Assembly (NCBI RefSeq): GCF_004011805.1
Contig: NZ_RCHJ01000003.1
Coordinates: 248,001 to 312,000, forward strand
Reading direction: 5' to 3'
DNA length: 64,000 nt
Origin: Piscinibacter defluvii
GTDB lineage: Bacteria > Pseudomonadota > Gammaproteobacteria > Burkholderiales > Burkholderiaceae_C
Below the pieces are notes generated by a model. That model was not told the DNA's origin and searched no databases. It saw nothing but the letters and a program-made list of their open reading frames with translations. Positions 25,249-34,858 of the stretch are shown here, one piece after another; position 1 is the stretch's first letter, and every line of letters starts with the position of its first letter. The translations under genes were made by a program, and so were the position numbers.

Positions 25249-25535
25249 CACATCTGGTCCACGTCGGCCGGCAGCTTGTAGAAGGTCGGGTGGCGGTAGA
25301 CCTTGTCCTCGGCCGGCTCGAAGAACATGTCGCGCGTGTCCGGGTCGGAGGCGACGATCTGGTCGGACTTCACCACCCAGATGCTCGCGCCCTCCTGGCG
25401 GCGGGTGTAGACGTCGCGTGCCATCTGGATCGCCATCGCCGCGTCGCTCGCGTGCAGGCTGCCGCAGTGCTTGTGGTCCAGCCCGCTGCGGCTGCGCACG
25501 AACACTTCCCACAGGGGCCATTCGTTCCGGCTCAT
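25248..25535 (-). CDS. paaB: Phenylacetyl-CoA epoxidase subunit PaaB
   Basis: 95-residue small subunit that bridges the PaaAC heterodimers; full family length. Signature phrases are WPLWEVFVRSRSGLDHKH at the N-terminus and DMFFEPAEDKVYRHPTFY near 68. Start ATG lies 1 base after the paaA stop region, keeping the operon fully packed. Confidence 0.96.
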   Translation of the reverse strand: MSRNEWPLWEVFVRSRSGLDHKHCGSLHASDAAMAIQMARDVYTRRQEGASIWVVKSDQIVASDPDTRDMFFEPAEDKVYRHPTFYKLPADVDQM

Positions 25536-25536
25536 C

Positions 25537-26550
25537 TCATGCCACCTTGCTCTTGAGTTGCTTCTTGCGCTCGTGCGCCAGCGCGGCCTCGCGTACCCAG
25601 GCGCCGTCGTCCCAGGCCTTGACGCGGGCGGCCAGGCGCTCGCGGTTGCAGGGCCCGTGGCCGTTGACCACGTTCCAGAACTCGGCCCAGTCGATGGCGC
25701 CGAAGTCCCAGGACTTGCGTTCCTCGTTCCAGGTCAGGTCCGGGTCGGGCAGGCTGACACCCAGCACCTGGGCCTGCTGCACCGTCGCATCGACGAAGCG
25801 CTGGCGCAGCTCGTCGTTGCTCACGCGCTTGATGCCCCAGCGCATCGACTGCGTGCCGTGCGTCGACTCGGCGTCGGGCGGGCCGAACATCATCAGGCTC
25901 GGCCACCACCAGCGGTTCACCGCGTCCTGCACCATCGCGCGCTGCTCGGGCGTGCCCCGGCTCATCATCGTGTAGAGCGCGTCGAAGCCCTGGCGCTGGT
26001 GGAAGGATTCCTCCTTGCACACCCGCACCATCGCACGTGCGTACGGGCCGTAGGAGCAGCGGCACAGCGGCACCTGGTTCATGATCGCCGCGCCGTCGAC
26101 CAGCCAGCCGATCACGCCGACGTCGGCCCAGGTCAGCGTCGGGTAGTTGAAGATCGAGCTGTACTTGGCGCGGCCGCTGTGCAGCGCGTCGAGCAGTTCG
26201 TCGCGCGAGACGCCCAGCGTCTCGGCGGCGGCGTACAGGTACAGGCCGTGGCCGCCCTCGTCCTGGATCTTGGCCAGCAGGATGGCCTTGCGCTTGAGCG
26301 TGGGCGCGCGCGTGACCCAGTTGCCCTCGGGCAGCATGCCGACGATCTCCGAGTGCGCATGCTGGCTGATCTGCCGCACCAGCGTCTTGCGGTAGTGCTC
26401 CGGCATCCAGTCCTTGGCCTCGATGAACTCGCCGGCGTCGATGCGTGCCTCGAACGCCGCCTCGCGCGCCTGCTCCTCGGGCGACTTGACCACCTGCACC
26501 TTGGCCTCGCGCGCCTCGCGGGCCATCGTGTCCATGGCTTGGGTGTACAT
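25537..26550 (-). CDS. paaA: Phenylacetyl-CoA epoxidase catalytic subunit PaaA
   Basis: 337-residue diiron oxygenase subunit that carries out epoxidation of the aromatic ring of phenylacetyl-CoA. Carboxylate and His ligands are visible in [13 protein letters not shown] (near 104) and [12 protein letters not shown] (near 190). The ATG at 26550 gives [17 protein letters not shown]; homologs begin close to this. 11 bp separate it from paaK upstream. Confidence 0.96.
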   Translation of the reverse strand: MYTQAMDTMAREAREAKVQVVKSPEEQAREAAFEARIDAGEFIEAKDWMPEHYRKTLVRQISQHAHSEIVGMLPEGNWVTRAPTLKRKAILLAKIQDEGGHGLYLYAAAETLGVSRDELLDALHSGRAKYSSIFNYPTLTWADVGVIGWLVDGAAIMNQVPLCRCSYGPYARAMVRVCKEESFHQRQGFDALYTMMSRGTPEQRAMVQDAVNRWWWPSLMMFGPPDAESTHGTQSMRWGIKRVSNDELRQRFVDATVQQAQVLGVSLPDPDLTWNEERKSWDFGAIDWAEFWNVVNGHGPCNRERLAARVKAWDDGAWVREAALAHERKKQLKSKVA

Positions 26551-26561
26551 CGTGCTGCTCC

Positions 26562-27881
26562 TTATCCCTTGGGGCGCTTGTCGACGACGCGGCGCGCCTT
26601 GCCGACCAGCGTGCGTTCGATCGAATCCGGCAGGCCGACGTCCACCTCGGCGCTCACCCCCACCAGCGTCTTGATGCGGTGCTGCAGCCACTCGCCGATC
26701 TCGCGCCGCGAGGCGGTGTCGGCGGCCGCGGCGTCGGGCCGCACCTCGCAGCGCACCGAGAGCTGGTCGAGCAGGCCGTTGCGCGTGACGACCAGCTGGT
26801 ACTGGCCCGACAGCTTGGCGTGCTGCAGGATCAGCTCCTCGATCTGGGTCGGGAACACGTTCACGCCGCGGATGATCAGCATGTCGTCGCTGCGCCCGAC
26901 GATCTTGCCCATGCGCCGCATGCTGCGCGCGGTGGGCGGCAGCAGGCGTGTCAGGTCGCGCGTGCGGTAGCGCACCACCGGCAGCGCCTCCTTCGTGAGC
27001 GTGGTGAAGACGAGCTCGCCTTCCGCGCCGTCGGGCAGCACCGCGCCGGTCTCGGGGTCGATGATCTCGGGGTAGAAATGGTCTTCCCAGATCACCGGGC
27101 CGTCCTTGGCCTCGATGCATTCGTTGGCCACGCCCGGGCCCATCACTTCCGAGAGGCCGTAGATGTCGACCGCGTCGATGCCGGCGCTGGCCTCGATGTC
27201 GCGCCGCATCGCCTCGGTCCAGGGCTCGGCGCCGAAGATGCCGACCGAAACGGACATCTTCCGCGGGTCCAGCCCCAGGCGGCGGAACTCCTCGATGATC
27301 ACCTGCATGTAGCTCGGCGTGACCATGATGATGTCGGGCCGGAAGTCCTGGATCAGCTGCACCTGCTTCTCGGTCTGCCCGCCGGACATGGGAATCACCG
27401 TGCAGCCGAGCTTCTCGGCGCCGTAGTGCGCGCCCAGCCCGCCGGTGAACAGGCCGTAGCCGTAGGCCACGTGCACGATGTCGCCGGCGCGGCCGCCGGC
27501 GGCACGGATCGAACGCGCCACCAGGCCGGCCCAGCGGTCGATGTCGCCCTGCGTGTAGCCCACCACCGTCGGCTTGCCGGTGGTGCCGGAGGAGGCATGC
27601 ACACGCACCACCTGCTCGCGCGGCACGGCGAACATGCCGAAGGGGTAGTTCTCGCGCAAGTCCTTCTTGGTGGTGAAGGGGAACTTCGCCAGGTCGGCCA
27701 GCGTGCGCAGCTCGTCCGGGTGCACACCCTGAGCCTCGAAGGCGCGGCGGTAGTGCGGCACGTTCTCGTAGGCGTGCCTGAGGCTCCAGCGCAGGCGCTC
27801 GAGCTGCAGGGCCTGCAACTCGTCGCGGCTGGCGGTCTCGATCGGCTCCAGGTCGCCGGGGGCGGGGCGCTTGACGGGCAT
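26562..27881 (-). CDS. paaK: Phenylacetate-CoA ligase
   Basis: 439-residue AMP-forming ligase that activates phenylacetate to phenylacetyl-CoA, the entry reaction of the pathway. Shows the P-loop-like [17 protein letters not shown] near 121, the [12 protein letters not shown] adenylate motif near 240 and a C-terminal mini-domain with [16 protein letters not shown] near 330. Full length, 15 bp after paaI in the same operon. Confidence 0.96.
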   Translation of the reverse strand: MPVKRPAPGDLEPIETASRDELQALQLERLRWSLRHAYENVPHYRRAFEAQGVHPDELRTLADLAKFPFTTKKDLRENYPFGMFAVPREQVVRVHASSGTTGKPTVVGYTQGDIDRWAGLVARSIRAAGGRAGDIVHVAYGYGLFTGGLGAHYGAEKLGCTVIPMSGGQTEKQVQLIQDFRPDIIMVTPSYMQVIIEEFRRLGLDPRKMSVSVGIFGAEPWTEAMRRDIEASAGIDAVDIYGLSEVMGPGVANECIEAKDGPVIWEDHFYPEIIDPETGAVLPDGAEGELVFTTLTKEALPVVRYRTRDLTRLLPPTARSMRRMGKIVGRSDDMLIIRGVNVFPTQIEELILQHAKLSGQYQLVVTRNGLLDQLSVRCEVRPDAAAADTASRREIGEWLQHRIKTLVGVSAEVDVGLPDSIERTLVGKARRVVDKRPKG

Positions 27882-27896
27882 GGGCAGTTCTCCGGA

Positions 27897-28343
27897 TCAG
27901 GCCGCCACCACGGGCTTGCCCTTGAGGCGGTACGAACGGCCGCGGAACAGCGCGACGCGCTCGCCGCGCTGGTTGGTGACGTGGATGTCGTAGACGCCCA
28001 GCCGCGCCCCCTGCGAGACCGCCTCGCCGCGCGCGACGAGCCGGTCGCCGGCACGTGCCGGTCCGAGCAGTTCGATCTCGAAGCCGGAGGCCACGGTCAT
28101 CTCGTTCCACGAGTTGCAGGCGTAGGCAAAGGCCATGTCGGCGAGCGTCGCGATCAGGCCGCCCTGGCAGGAGCCGAAGCCGTTGAGCATCTCCTCGCGC
28201 ACCGTCATGGCCACGCTCGCCGTGCCGGGGCCGACGGCCACCACCTCCATGCCCAGGGCATGGGCGGCGCGGTCGGTGGCGTACATGGTGTCGCGCACGC
28301 GCTCGGCGAGCGCCTGGGCGGCGGCATCGTCGCGGGCGTTCAT
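27897..28343 (-). CDS. paaI: Hotdog thioesterase PaaI
   Basis: 148-residue acyl-CoA thioesterase that rescues stalled CoA intermediates. The hotdog fold is shown by [21 protein letters not shown] near 55 (catalytic Asp in the last part). Two adjacent starts exist, GTG at 28346 and ATG at 28343; the ATG is better spaced from AAGGAC and overlaps the paaG stop by one base (TGATG), so I use it. Confidence 0.94.
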   Translation of the reverse strand: MNARDDAAAQALAERVRDTMYATDRAAHALGMEVVAVGPGTASVAMTVREEMLNGFGSCQGGLIATLADMAFAYACNSWNEMTVASGFEIELLGPARAGDRLVARGEAVSQGARLGVYDIHVTNQRGERVALFRGRSYRLKGKPVVAA

Positions 28344-29140
28344 CACCGGTCCTTGAACTGCGGTGCGCGCTTGGCGAAGAACGCCGTCACGCCTTCCTGG
28401 TAGTCGTGGGCGAAGCCGAGCTTGCGCTGCACGTCGGCCTCGCGGCTGAGCGCCTCGGCCAGCGACAGGTGGTCGGCCGCGGCGAAGGCGCGGCGCGTCT
28501 CGGCCAGGGCGTGGCTCGGCATCGCCGCGAGCCGCGCGGCGACCGCCTGGGCCTCGGCGGCGAGCGCCGCGTCGTCGACCACGCGCCAGATCAGGCCGAT
28601 GCGCTGCGCCTCCTCGGCCGGCAGCTTGTCGCCCAGCAGCGCCAGCGCGAGGGCGTTGGCGCGGCCCACCAGCCGCGGCAGCAGCCAGGTGCCGCCGCAG
28701 TCCGGGATCAGGCCGATCTTCGCGAAGGCCTGGATGAACGAGGCCGAACGTGCCGCGAGCACCAGGTCGCAGTTCAGCGCCAGGTTCGCGCCGGCGCCGG
28801 CGGCGACGCCGTTGACCGCCGCGACCAGCGGCACCGGGAAGTCGGCCAGCAGCAGCGCCAGCGGCTTGTAGCGTGATTCGATCAGTGCGCCGATGTCGCG
28901 CGGCTGCGGCCCGGGGGCGACGGCCGGGTCGGACAGGTCCTGCCCGGCGCAGAAGCCGCGGCCGGCGCCGGTGAGCACCACGCAGCGCACCGTCGCATCG
29001 GCGGCGGCGTCCTTGAGGGCCGCCATCAAGGCGTCGTGCAGCGCACCGTCGAAGCTGTTCAGCGCCTGCGGGCGGTTCAGCGTCAGCGTCAGCACGGCGC
29101 CATCGCGGCGGGTCAGCAGCACGGGATCGTCGGTCGGCAT
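28343..29140 (-). CDS. paaG: Enoyl-CoA hydratase/isomerase PaaG
   Basis: 265-residue crotonase-fold enzyme; in the pathway PaaG isomerises the ring epoxide to the oxepin-CoA. Motifs: CAGQDLSDP near 62 and the oxyanion-hole [19 protein letters not shown] near 105. The ATG at 29140 is chosen over one 13 codons upstream because it matches the family start and keeps the promoter region free. First gene of the operon paaGIKABCDE-tetR. Confidence 0.94.
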   Translation of the reverse strand: MPTDDPVLLTRRDGAVLTLTLNRPQALNSFDGALHDALMAALKDAAADATVRCVVLTGAGRGFCAGQDLSDPAVAPGPQPRDIGALIESRYKPLALLLADFPVPLVAAVNGVAAGAGANLALNCDLVLAARSASFIQAFAKIGLIPDCGGTWLLPRLVGRANALALALLGDKLPAEEAQRIGLIWRVVDDAALAAEAQAVAARLAAMPSHALAETRRAFAAADHLSLAEALSREADVQRKLGFAHDYQEGVTAFFAKRAPQFKDR

Positions 29141-29163
29141 CGGTGGGGCTTGATGGTTATTCG

Positions 29164-29199
29164 TTGACCGATCGGTCAATGAAAGTTAATGTAGGTCAA
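29164..29199. promoter_or_regulatory. Divergent paaG/paaY promoter with TetR-type operator
   Basis: A perfect 16-bp palindrome TTGACCGATCGGTCAA spans 29164-29179, and an extra half-site GGTCAA lies at 29194-29199. On the + strand the palindrome supplies the -35 (TTGACC) of a promoter with a 17-base spacer and TAATGT (29187-29192), directed at paaY. On the minus strand TTGACC at 29199-29194 can serve as -35 for paaG, with its -10 inside the palindrome. A bound repressor would therefore close both genes. Confidence 0.7.
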
Positions 29200-29264
29200 C
29201 CCGTGTTCCGCGGCAAGCCGGCCGGAATGCGGGAAAGCCCCAACCACCACCCAGCGAGACCCCC

Positions 29265-29867
29265 ATGCCCTGTTACCGACTCGACGGCTGGACGCCCGTC
29301 GTCGACCCGAGCGCGCACGTCCATCCCAGCGCGGTGCTGATCGGCGACGTGATCGTCGGCCCCGGCTGCTACATCGGCCCCTGCGCCAGCCTGCGCGGCG
29401 ACTTCGGCCGCATCGTGCTGCACGAGGGCGCCAACCTGCAGGACACCTGCGTGATGCACGGCTTCCCTGGCGCCGACACGCTGATCGAGGCCGACGGCCA
29501 TGTCGGCCACGGCGCAGTGCTGCACGGCTGCATCGTGCGGCGCGGCGCGCTGGTGGGCATGAATGCGGTAGTGATGGACGAGGCCGAGGTGGGCGAGGGC
29601 GCCTTCGTCGCGGCGAGCGCGTTCGTGCGCGCGGGCTTCAAGATCCCGCCGCGCACGCTGGCCGCCGGTGTGCCGGCCAAGGTGCTGCGCGAACTGACCG
29701 AGCAGGAACTGGCCTGGAAGGCCGAGGGCACCGGGCTCTACCAGGCGCTGACGCGGCGCTGCCTGGCCTCGCTGGAGGAGGTGGCGCCGCTGAGCGCCGT
29801 GCAGCCCGACCGGCCGCGCATGACGGTCAGCGAGCTGAAGCCGCTGGTGGCGACCAAGCGGGCCTGA
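29265..29867 (+). CDS. paaY: PaaY gamma-carbonic-anhydrase-like hexapeptide-repeat protein
   Basis: 200-residue left-handed beta-helix protein. Hexapeptide repeats run from about 14 to 135, with His ligands in CVMHG, HVGHG and VLHG, the arrangement of gamma-class carbonic anhydrases. PaaY members hydrolyse dead-end CoA thioesters and pair with PaaI in housekeeping of the pathway. Divergent from paaG; the TetR operator lies between them. The C-terminal 50 residues are the helical tail that PaaY shares. Confidence 0.92.
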   Translation: MPCYRLDGWTPVVDPSAHVHPSAVLIGDVIVGPGCYIGPCASLRGDFGRIVLHEGANLQDTCVMHGFPGADTLIEADGHVGHGAVLHGCIVRRGALVGMNAVVMDEAEVGEGAFVAASAFVRAGFKIPPRTLAAGVPAKVLRELTEQELAWKAEGTGLYQALTRRCLASLEEVAPLSAVQPDRPRMTVSELKPLVATKRA

Positions 29868-29909
29868 GGGCCACGCCCGGACGGGCAAGTTCCCGCGCCG
29901 CCGGGCCCG

Positions 29910-30872
29910 TCACTCGACGGTGGCGGCCGGCCGCTCGCCGCCGAGCGCCTGGAGCAGGTTGTTCGTCGCCAGCACCGCCATCGCGTGGCGCGTCTCGTGC
30001 GTGGCCGAGCCGATGTGCGGCAAGGCCGTGACCTGCGGGTGGGTGCGCAGCGGCGAGTCGGGCGGCAGCGGCTCGACCGCGAACACGTCGAGCCCGGCGG
30101 CGCGCAGGTGCCCGCTGTCCAGCGCCGCCAGCAGGTCGGCCTCGTTCACGATGCCGCCGCGCGAACCGTTGACGAAGATCGCGCCGGGCTTCATGGCCGC
30201 GAAGCGCCGTGCGTCCATCAGCCCGCGCGTTTCGTCGGTCAGCGGCAGCGTCGAGACCACGATGTCGGCCGCGCCGAGCAGCGCCTCGAGCGGGGCCAGG
30301 CGCGCCCGGCCGCCGAGCTCGGGCAGGTCGACCGCAAACGGGTTGTGGTAGAGCACCGGCATGCCGAAGCCGAGCGCCGCGCGCCGCGCCACGGCCTGGC
30401 CGATGCGGCCGAAGCCGAGGATGCCGAGTGTCTTGCCGTGCACGTCCCAGCCGAACAGCGTCTCGTCGATGTTGCGCGTCCAGCGGCCTTCGCGCACGTG
30501 CAGCGCCAGCTCGACGAGGCGCCGGCTGGTGGCCATGACCAGCGCGAAGATCGTGTCGGCGGTGGTCTCGGTCAGCACCCCCGGGGTGTTGCACAGCACG
30601 ATGCCGCGCTGCTTCAGCGCCGCCAGGTCGTAGTTGTCGACGCCGACCGAGATGCTCGACACCACCTCGAGGCGTGGCGCGTGGGCGAGCACCGCCTCGT
30701 CGATGCGGAAGCTCGAGCCGATCAGGCCCTGCGCCTGCGGCAGGGCGGCGAAGAACGCATCACGCTGCGCCGGCACCCGCGGGTTGGCGACCGTCACGTC
30801 GTGGGCCGCCTGCAGGCGCGCCAGCTGGTCGGCGGGCAGCTCGCGGAAGACGAGCACGTTCTTGCGGGTCAT
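29910..30872 (-). CDS. kguD: 2-ketogluconate-6-phosphate reductase-type D-isomer 2-hydroxyacid dehydrogenase (KguD)
   Basis: 320-residue NAD(P)H-dependent dehydrogenase. Rossmann motif GILGFGRIGQAVARR near 150; catalytic Arg in GSRGGIVNE, Glu in EPLPPDSPL and His in LPHIGSAT. Close to the GhrB/TkrA/KguD group, which reduces 2-ketogluconate, its 6-phosphate or glyoxylate. Its place after a sugar kinase and isomerase and under a PtxS-like operator favours 2-keto-6-phosphogluconate reduction to 6-phosphogluconate. The ATG overlaps the kinase stop (ATGA). Last gene of the operon. Confidence 0.83.
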   Translation of the reverse strand: MTRKNVLVFRELPADQLARLQAAHDVTVANPRVPAQRDAFFAALPQAQGLIGSSFRIDEAVLAHAPRLEVVSSISVGVDNYDLAALKQRGIVLCNTPGVLTETTADTIFALVMATSRRLVELALHVREGRWTRNIDETLFGWDVHGKTLGILGFGRIGQAVARRAALGFGMPVLYHNPFAVDLPELGGRARLAPLEALLGAADIVVSTLPLTDETRGLMDARRFAAMKPGAIFVNGSRGGIVNEADLLAALDSGHLRAAGLDVFAVEPLPPDSPLRTHPQVTALPHIGSATHETRHAMAVLATNNLLQALGGERPAATVE

Positions 30873-31807
30873 GGTCCGGATTCCTCGAGTTGGGCCCGCG
30901 TGGGCAGTCCTTCGGTGTCGCCGAGCACCTGCACGGCGCGGGCGCCGATCCAGGCCCCGCGCCGCACCGCGTCGGTGACCGCGCGGCCTTCGAGCAGGGC
31001 GCTGATCACGCCCACCGCGAAGCCGTCTCCCGCCCCGACGGTGTCGACGACCTGCGCCACCGGGAAGCCGGCGACTCGGCCGCTGCCGGCCGCGCCGTCG
31101 TAGTACGCGCCTTCGGGGCCGAGCTTGACGACGACCAGCCGCGCGCCGCGGTCGCGGTAGAAGCGGGCGATGCCTTCGGGCGTGTCGGCGCCGGTCAGGA
31201 AGCGGCCCTCCTCGATGCCCGGCAGCACCCAGTCGGCCTGCGCCGCGAGCTCGTTGATCACCTCGCGCATGCGCTCCGGCGAGGGCCAGAGGGCGGGCCG
31301 CAGGTTGGGGTCGAACGAGATCGTCCGGCCGGCCGCCCGCATCAGGGCCAGGCTGCGCCGCGCCGTGGCCAGGCAGCTGTCCGACAGCGCCGCGAACACG
31401 CCGGTGGCGTGCAGATGGCGCGCCGAGGCCAGCCAGGGCACGTCGATCTGCTCGGGCTGGAACAGGCTCGCCGCCGAGCCTTTGCGGTGGTACTCCACTG
31501 GCGGGTCGCCGCCGCCGGCCACGCGGCCCTTGAACTGCAGGCCGGTGCGCTGCGCCGGATCGCCCACGACATGCGAGCAGTCGATGCCCTCGCGCTGCAT
31601 CGTGCCGAGCAGGTAGCGCGCCATCGAGTCGGTGCCGAGCCGGCTGACCCAGCCGACCTTCAGCCCGAGCCGCGCCAGGCCGATCGCCACGTTGGTCTCG
31701 GCGCCGGCGCTGCGCCTGGCGAAGCACTCGGCCTCCTCGATCGGCCCGGGCCGGTCGGCGACCAGCATCAGCATCGCCTCGCCGAAGGTGACGACGTCCA
31801 GGCTCAT
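30869..31807 (-). CDS. kguK: PfkB-family sugar kinase, predicted 2-ketogluconate kinase (KguK)
   Basis: 312-residue ribokinase-fold kinase. Begins MSLDVVTFGEAMLML, has the substrate loop AGAETNVAIGLARLG near 34 and the catalytic DTVGAGDGF (255-263; Asp261 is the base). The sequence alone also fits 2-keto-3-deoxygluconate kinase. The neighbours (KguE, KguD, PtxS operators) point to 2-ketogluconate. Start and stop overlap both adjacent genes by 4 bases, so the three enzymes are translationally coupled. Confidence 0.82.
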   Translation of the reverse strand: MSLDVVTFGEAMLMLVADRPGPIEEAECFARRSAGAETNVAIGLARLGLKVGWVSRLGTDSMARYLLGTMQREGIDCSHVVGDPAQRTGLQFKGRVAGGGDPPVEYHRKGSAASLFQPEQIDVPWLASARHLHATGVFAALSDSCLATARRSLALMRAAGRTISFDPNLRPALWPSPERMREVINELAAQADWVLPGIEEGRFLTGADTPEGIARFYRDRGARLVVVKLGPEGAYYDGAAGSGRVAGFPVAQVVDTVGAGDGFAVGVISALLEGRAVTDAVRRGAWIGARAVQVLGDTEGLPTRAQLEESGP

Positions 31808-32565
31808 GCCAGGCTCCTCGCCACCGCACGCAGCTGCTCGACCTCGCGCCGCGTCAGCGCCAGCAGGTCCTCGCCCGCGAGCGGGTATTCGATCGCCCAG
31901 GGCCGCCCGCCGGGCAGGCCGCGCAGCACCGCGCGCCACGGCGCGGCGGATTCGCCCAGCGGCACCGCGATCCAGCGCTGCGGCTGGCGCTGCACGCCCT
32001 TGCAGTGCACGTAGGCCACACGCGGCGCGAGCGTGGCCGCGGCCTGCAGCGGGCATTCGCCCGTCCAGTGCCAGTTGCCCATGTCGAAGGTCATGCCGAG
32101 CTGCAACCCGTGGGCTTGTGCCGCGTCGAAGAAGCGCGCCAGCGCCGTGAGCGTGCCGGCCCCGGCGGTCTGGTCGTTCTCGATCAGCAGCTCGACGCCG
32201 GCATCGGCCAGGCGATCGCCCAGCCGCGGCAGCGAGCCCGAGGAGGCCGCCGTCCAGCCGCCGATCGACATCTTCAGGCGCGCGGCGCCGAGCCGGCCCG
32301 CCGCACGCAGCGCGCGTTCGAGTGCGTCGCGATCCAGGCTGCCGGCCTCGGACCACAGCCCCTCGGGGCTGGAGTAGACAAGCTGCAGCGGCCCGGCCGC
32401 GTCGGCGATGGCCGGCAACTCGGCCTCGCCGTCGACCAGCAGTTCGCCGCGCACCTCGATGCCGTCGGCGCCGGCCTGGGCGGCCAGGCGCGTGAACCAG
32501 GGCTGCCCGTGGCGCCGCACCTCGGCGGCTCCGAACGAGGACAGCGAGATCAGGATGCTGCTCAT
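31804..32565 (-). CDS. kguE: TIM-barrel sugar isomerase/epimerase (KguE-like)
   Basis: 253-residue member of the xylose-isomerase-like TIM barrel superfamily (AP endonuclease 2 fold). Metal and acid ligands are seen in DGIEVRGEL, LLIENDQT, MTFDMGNWHW and VAYVHCKG. In Pseudomonas the first gene of the 2-ketogluconate operon, kguE, encodes this type of protein; its exact reaction is not settled. I start it at ATG 32565, one base after the ABC ATPase stop; an ATG three codons upstream is possible. Confidence 0.8.
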   Translation of the reverse strand: MSSILISLSSFGAAEVRRHGQPWFTRLAAQAGADGIEVRGELLVDGEAELPAIADAAGPLQLVYSSPEGLWSEAGSLDRDALERALRAAGRLGAARLKMSIGGWTAASSGSLPRLGDRLADAGVELLIENDQTAGAGTLTALARFFDAAQAHGLQLGMTFDMGNWHWTGECPLQAAATLAPRVAYVHCKGVQRQPQRWIAVPLGESAAPWRAVLRGLPGGRPWAIEYPLAGEDLLALTRREVEQLRAVARSLA

Positions 32566-32566
32566 C

Positions 32567-33340
32567 TCAGGCATGCGCCGGCTGGCCGTGGTGCGAGCTG
32601 AGGATCTGGCCGAGGAAGGCCTGCAGCTTCGGGTGCTCGGGCTGCGCGAAGAAGCGCTGCGGCGGCCCCTGCTCGAGGATGCGACCGTCGGCCATGAAGA
32701 TCACCCGGTCGGCGACGCTGCGCGCGAAGCCCATCTCGTGGGTGACGCACAGCATGGTCATGCCGTCCTCGGCCAGCGAGATCATCGTGTCGAGCACCTC
32801 CTTGACCATCTCCGGGTCGAGCGCCGAGGTCGGCTCGTCGAACAGCATGATCTTCGGGCTCATGCACAGCGCACGCGCGATCGCGACGCGCTGCTGCTGG
32901 CCGCCGGAGAGCTGGCTCGGGTACTTGTGGGCCTGGTCGGGGATGCGCACCCGCCGCAGGTACTTCATCGCCGTCTCCTCGGCCTCGGCCTGGCTCGTGC
33001 CGCGGGTGTGCATCGGCGCGAGCGTGCAGTTCTGCAGCACGGTCAGGTGCGGGAACAGGTTGAACTGCTGGAACACCATGCCGACCTCGCGCCGCACCGC
33101 GTCGACGTTCCTGCGGTGGTGGCCGGTGAGCTCGATGCCGTCGACGACGATGCGGCCCTGCTGCACCTTCTCGAGGTGGTTGATGCAGCGGATCAGCGTC
33201 GACTTGCCCGAGCCCGAGGGCCCGCAGATGACGATGCGCTCGCCCTGGCGCACGTCGAGGTCGACGTCGGTCAGGACCTGGAAGTGGCCGTACCACTTGC
33301 TGACCTTCTCGATGCGGATGATGGGATCTTGGGTGCTCAT
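32567..33340 (-). CDS. ABC transporter ATP-binding protein, polar-amino-acid type
   Basis: 257-residue ATPase of the PAAT subfamily (GlnQ/HisP/GltL). Walker [10 protein letters not shown] near 41, signature LSGGQQQR near 148, Walker [12 protein letters not shown] near 168 and H-loop [10 protein letters not shown] near 200. It powers the two permeases encoded just upstream. Although the family imports amino acids or opines, the operon context here is sugar-acid catabolism. Confidence 0.93.
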   Translation of the reverse strand: MSTQDPIIRIEKVSKWYGHFQVLTDVDLDVRQGERIVICGPSGSGKSTLIRCINHLEKVQQGRIVVDGIELTGHHRRNVDAVRREVGMVFQQFNLFPHLTVLQNCTLAPMHTRGTSQAEAEETAMKYLRRVRIPDQAHKYPSQLSGGQQQRVAIARALCMSPKIMLFDEPTSALDPEMVKEVLDTMISLAEDGMTMLCVTHEMGFARSVADRVIFMADGRILEQGPPQRFFAQPEHPKLQAFLGQILSSHHGQPAHA

Positions 33341-33371
33341 CGCGGTGTCCGGTGAGAGTGAAGGGGCAGCT

Positions 33372-34154
33372 TCAGTTGGCTGCCGGCAGCGCCGGCAGGT
33401 CGGACTGCAGCCACTTCTTGTAGAGCTTGCCGAGCTCGCCGTTGGCGGTGTTCTTCGCCACGAAGGCGTCGACCGTCTTCAGCAGGTCGGGCTGGCCCTG
33501 GCGCATCGCCACGGCCATGAACTGCTGCTTGAGCACCAGCTTGTTCTCGAAGGCGTCGCCGGCGCGCCGGGCGATCTGCGCGGCCACCGTCGTCGAGCAG
33601 CCGATCGCGTCGACCTGGCCGGACAGCAGCGCCTGCATCGCCGAGGCGTCGTCGTCGAAGCGGCGGATCTCGGTGCCTTCGGGTGCGATGGCGGTCAGCG
33701 CGGTGTCCTGCGTGCTGGCGCGGGCCACGGCGACGCGCACGCCCTTCAGGTCGGCCGGCGTCTTGATGGCCTTGGCCTTCGCGCCGTAGAGCACGATGGT
33801 CGCCGCGGAGTAGGGGCGCGAGAACTGCACCTGCCTGGCACGCTCGGGCGTGACCGCGAGCGAGGCCACCAGCAGGTCGACCTTGTTGGTCAGCAGGAAC
33901 GGGATGCGGTTCGGGCCCGTCACCGGCACGAGGTTGAGCTTGACGCCCAGGTCCCTGGCGAGCAGCCTGGCGACGTCGGCGTCGTAGCCGTCGGGGTTGT
34001 TCGACGCGTCGACCGTGCCGTAGGGCGGGAAGTCGACCAGCATGCCGATCGTGATCGAGCCCTTCTTCCTGATCTCCTCGGCGGTCTGGGCCGAGGCGAA
34101 CAGCGGAACGAGCGCGAGGGCCAGCGCGGCGGCGGCGAATTGGCGGCGGATCAT
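33372..34154 (-). CDS. ABC transporter substrate-binding protein (family 3)
   Basis: 260-residue periplasmic binding protein. Signal peptide [20 protein letters not shown] cleaved after about 22; mature part has the SBP_bac_3 fold with [15 protein letters not shown], the family signature region [16 protein letters not shown] and the Asp/Arg pair common for charged ligands ([18 protein letters not shown], given here in outline). The ATG at 34154 has CAGGAGAC at good spacing. Predicted ligand is a sugar acid such as 2-ketogluconate, by context only. Confidence 0.9.
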   Translation of the reverse strand: MIRRQFAAAALALALVPLFASAQTAEEIRKKGSITIGMLVDFPPYGTVDASNNPDGYDADVARLLARDLGVKLNLVPVTGPNRIPFLLTNKVDLLVASLAVTPERARQVQFSRPYSAATIVLYGAKAKAIKTPADLKGVRVAVARASTQDTALTAIAPEGTEIRRFDDDASAMQALLSGQVDAIGCSTTVAAQIARRAGDAFENKLVLKQQFMAVAMRQGQPDLLKTVDAFVAKNTANGELGKLYKKWLQSDLPALPAAN

Positions 34155-34192
34155 GGACGAGTCTCCTGGGAGCATGGGGGGAGGTGAGGAGG

Positions 34193-34846
34193 TCAGCGCG
34201 CCAGCACGGCAGCGCGGCGTTTCTCGATGCGGCCGGCCCACAGCGAGAGCGGCCAGCACAGCGCGAAATAGATCGCCCCGACCACGCTGAACACGATCAG
34301 CGGCTGGAAGGTGGCGTTGTTGATGATCTGCCCGGCGCGGGTGATCTCGGTGAAGCCGATGATCGCGGCCAGCGAGGTGCCCTTGATCACCTGCACCATG
34401 TAGCCGACCGTCGGCGGCAGCGCGATCTTCCAGGCCTGCGGCAGCACGACGAGGCGCATGCGTGCGGCGTAGTGCAGGCCGAGCGCATCGGCCGCCTCCC
34501 ATTGCCCGCGCGGGATGGCCTGGATCGAGCCGCGCCAGATCTCGCCCAGGAAGGCGCTGGTGTTCAGGATCAGCGCGACGCTCGCCGCGATCCACGGGCT
34601 GATCTCGATGCCCAGCACCGGGGCGCCGAAGAACACCAGGAACAGCTGCATCAGCAGAGGTGTGCCCTGGAACACCTGGATGAAGGCGGTGGCCAGGCGT
34701 TGGGCGACGAGGTTCTCCGCGGTGCGGGCGAGTGCCACGGCGAGCCCGCCGATCGCACCGCCGACGAAGGCGATCAGCGACAGCAGCACCGTCCACTGGG
34801 CGGCCTGCAGGATGAACCAGAAGTCTTGGAAGCCGAAGGTGCGCAT
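34193..34846 (-). CDS. ABC transporter permease, polar-amino-acid type (subunit 2)
   Basis: 217-residue inner-membrane protein with five predicted helices. The HisMQ-type coupling loop EAADALGLHYAARMRLVVLP contains the conserved EAA motif (near 140). Pairs with the permease encoded 12 bp upstream to form the channel. All transporter genes read the same way and are separated by under 40 bases. Confidence 0.93.
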   Translation of the reverse strand: MRTFGFQDFWFILQAAQWTVLLSLIAFVGGAIGGLAVALARTAENLVAQRLATAFIQVFQGTPLLMQLFLVFFGAPVLGIEISPWIAASVALILNTSAFLGEIWRGSIQAIPRGQWEAADALGLHYAARMRLVVLPQAWKIALPPTVGYMVQVIKGTSLAAIIGFTEITRAGQIINNATFQPLIVFSVVGAIYFALCWPLSLWAGRIEKRRAAVLAR

Positions 34847-34858
34847 GGGGGGCCTCGT

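Noticed and set aside
29868-29909. Possible terminator between convergent paaY and kguD
   Set aside because: Only a 5-bp GCCCG/CGGGC stem without a T-run.
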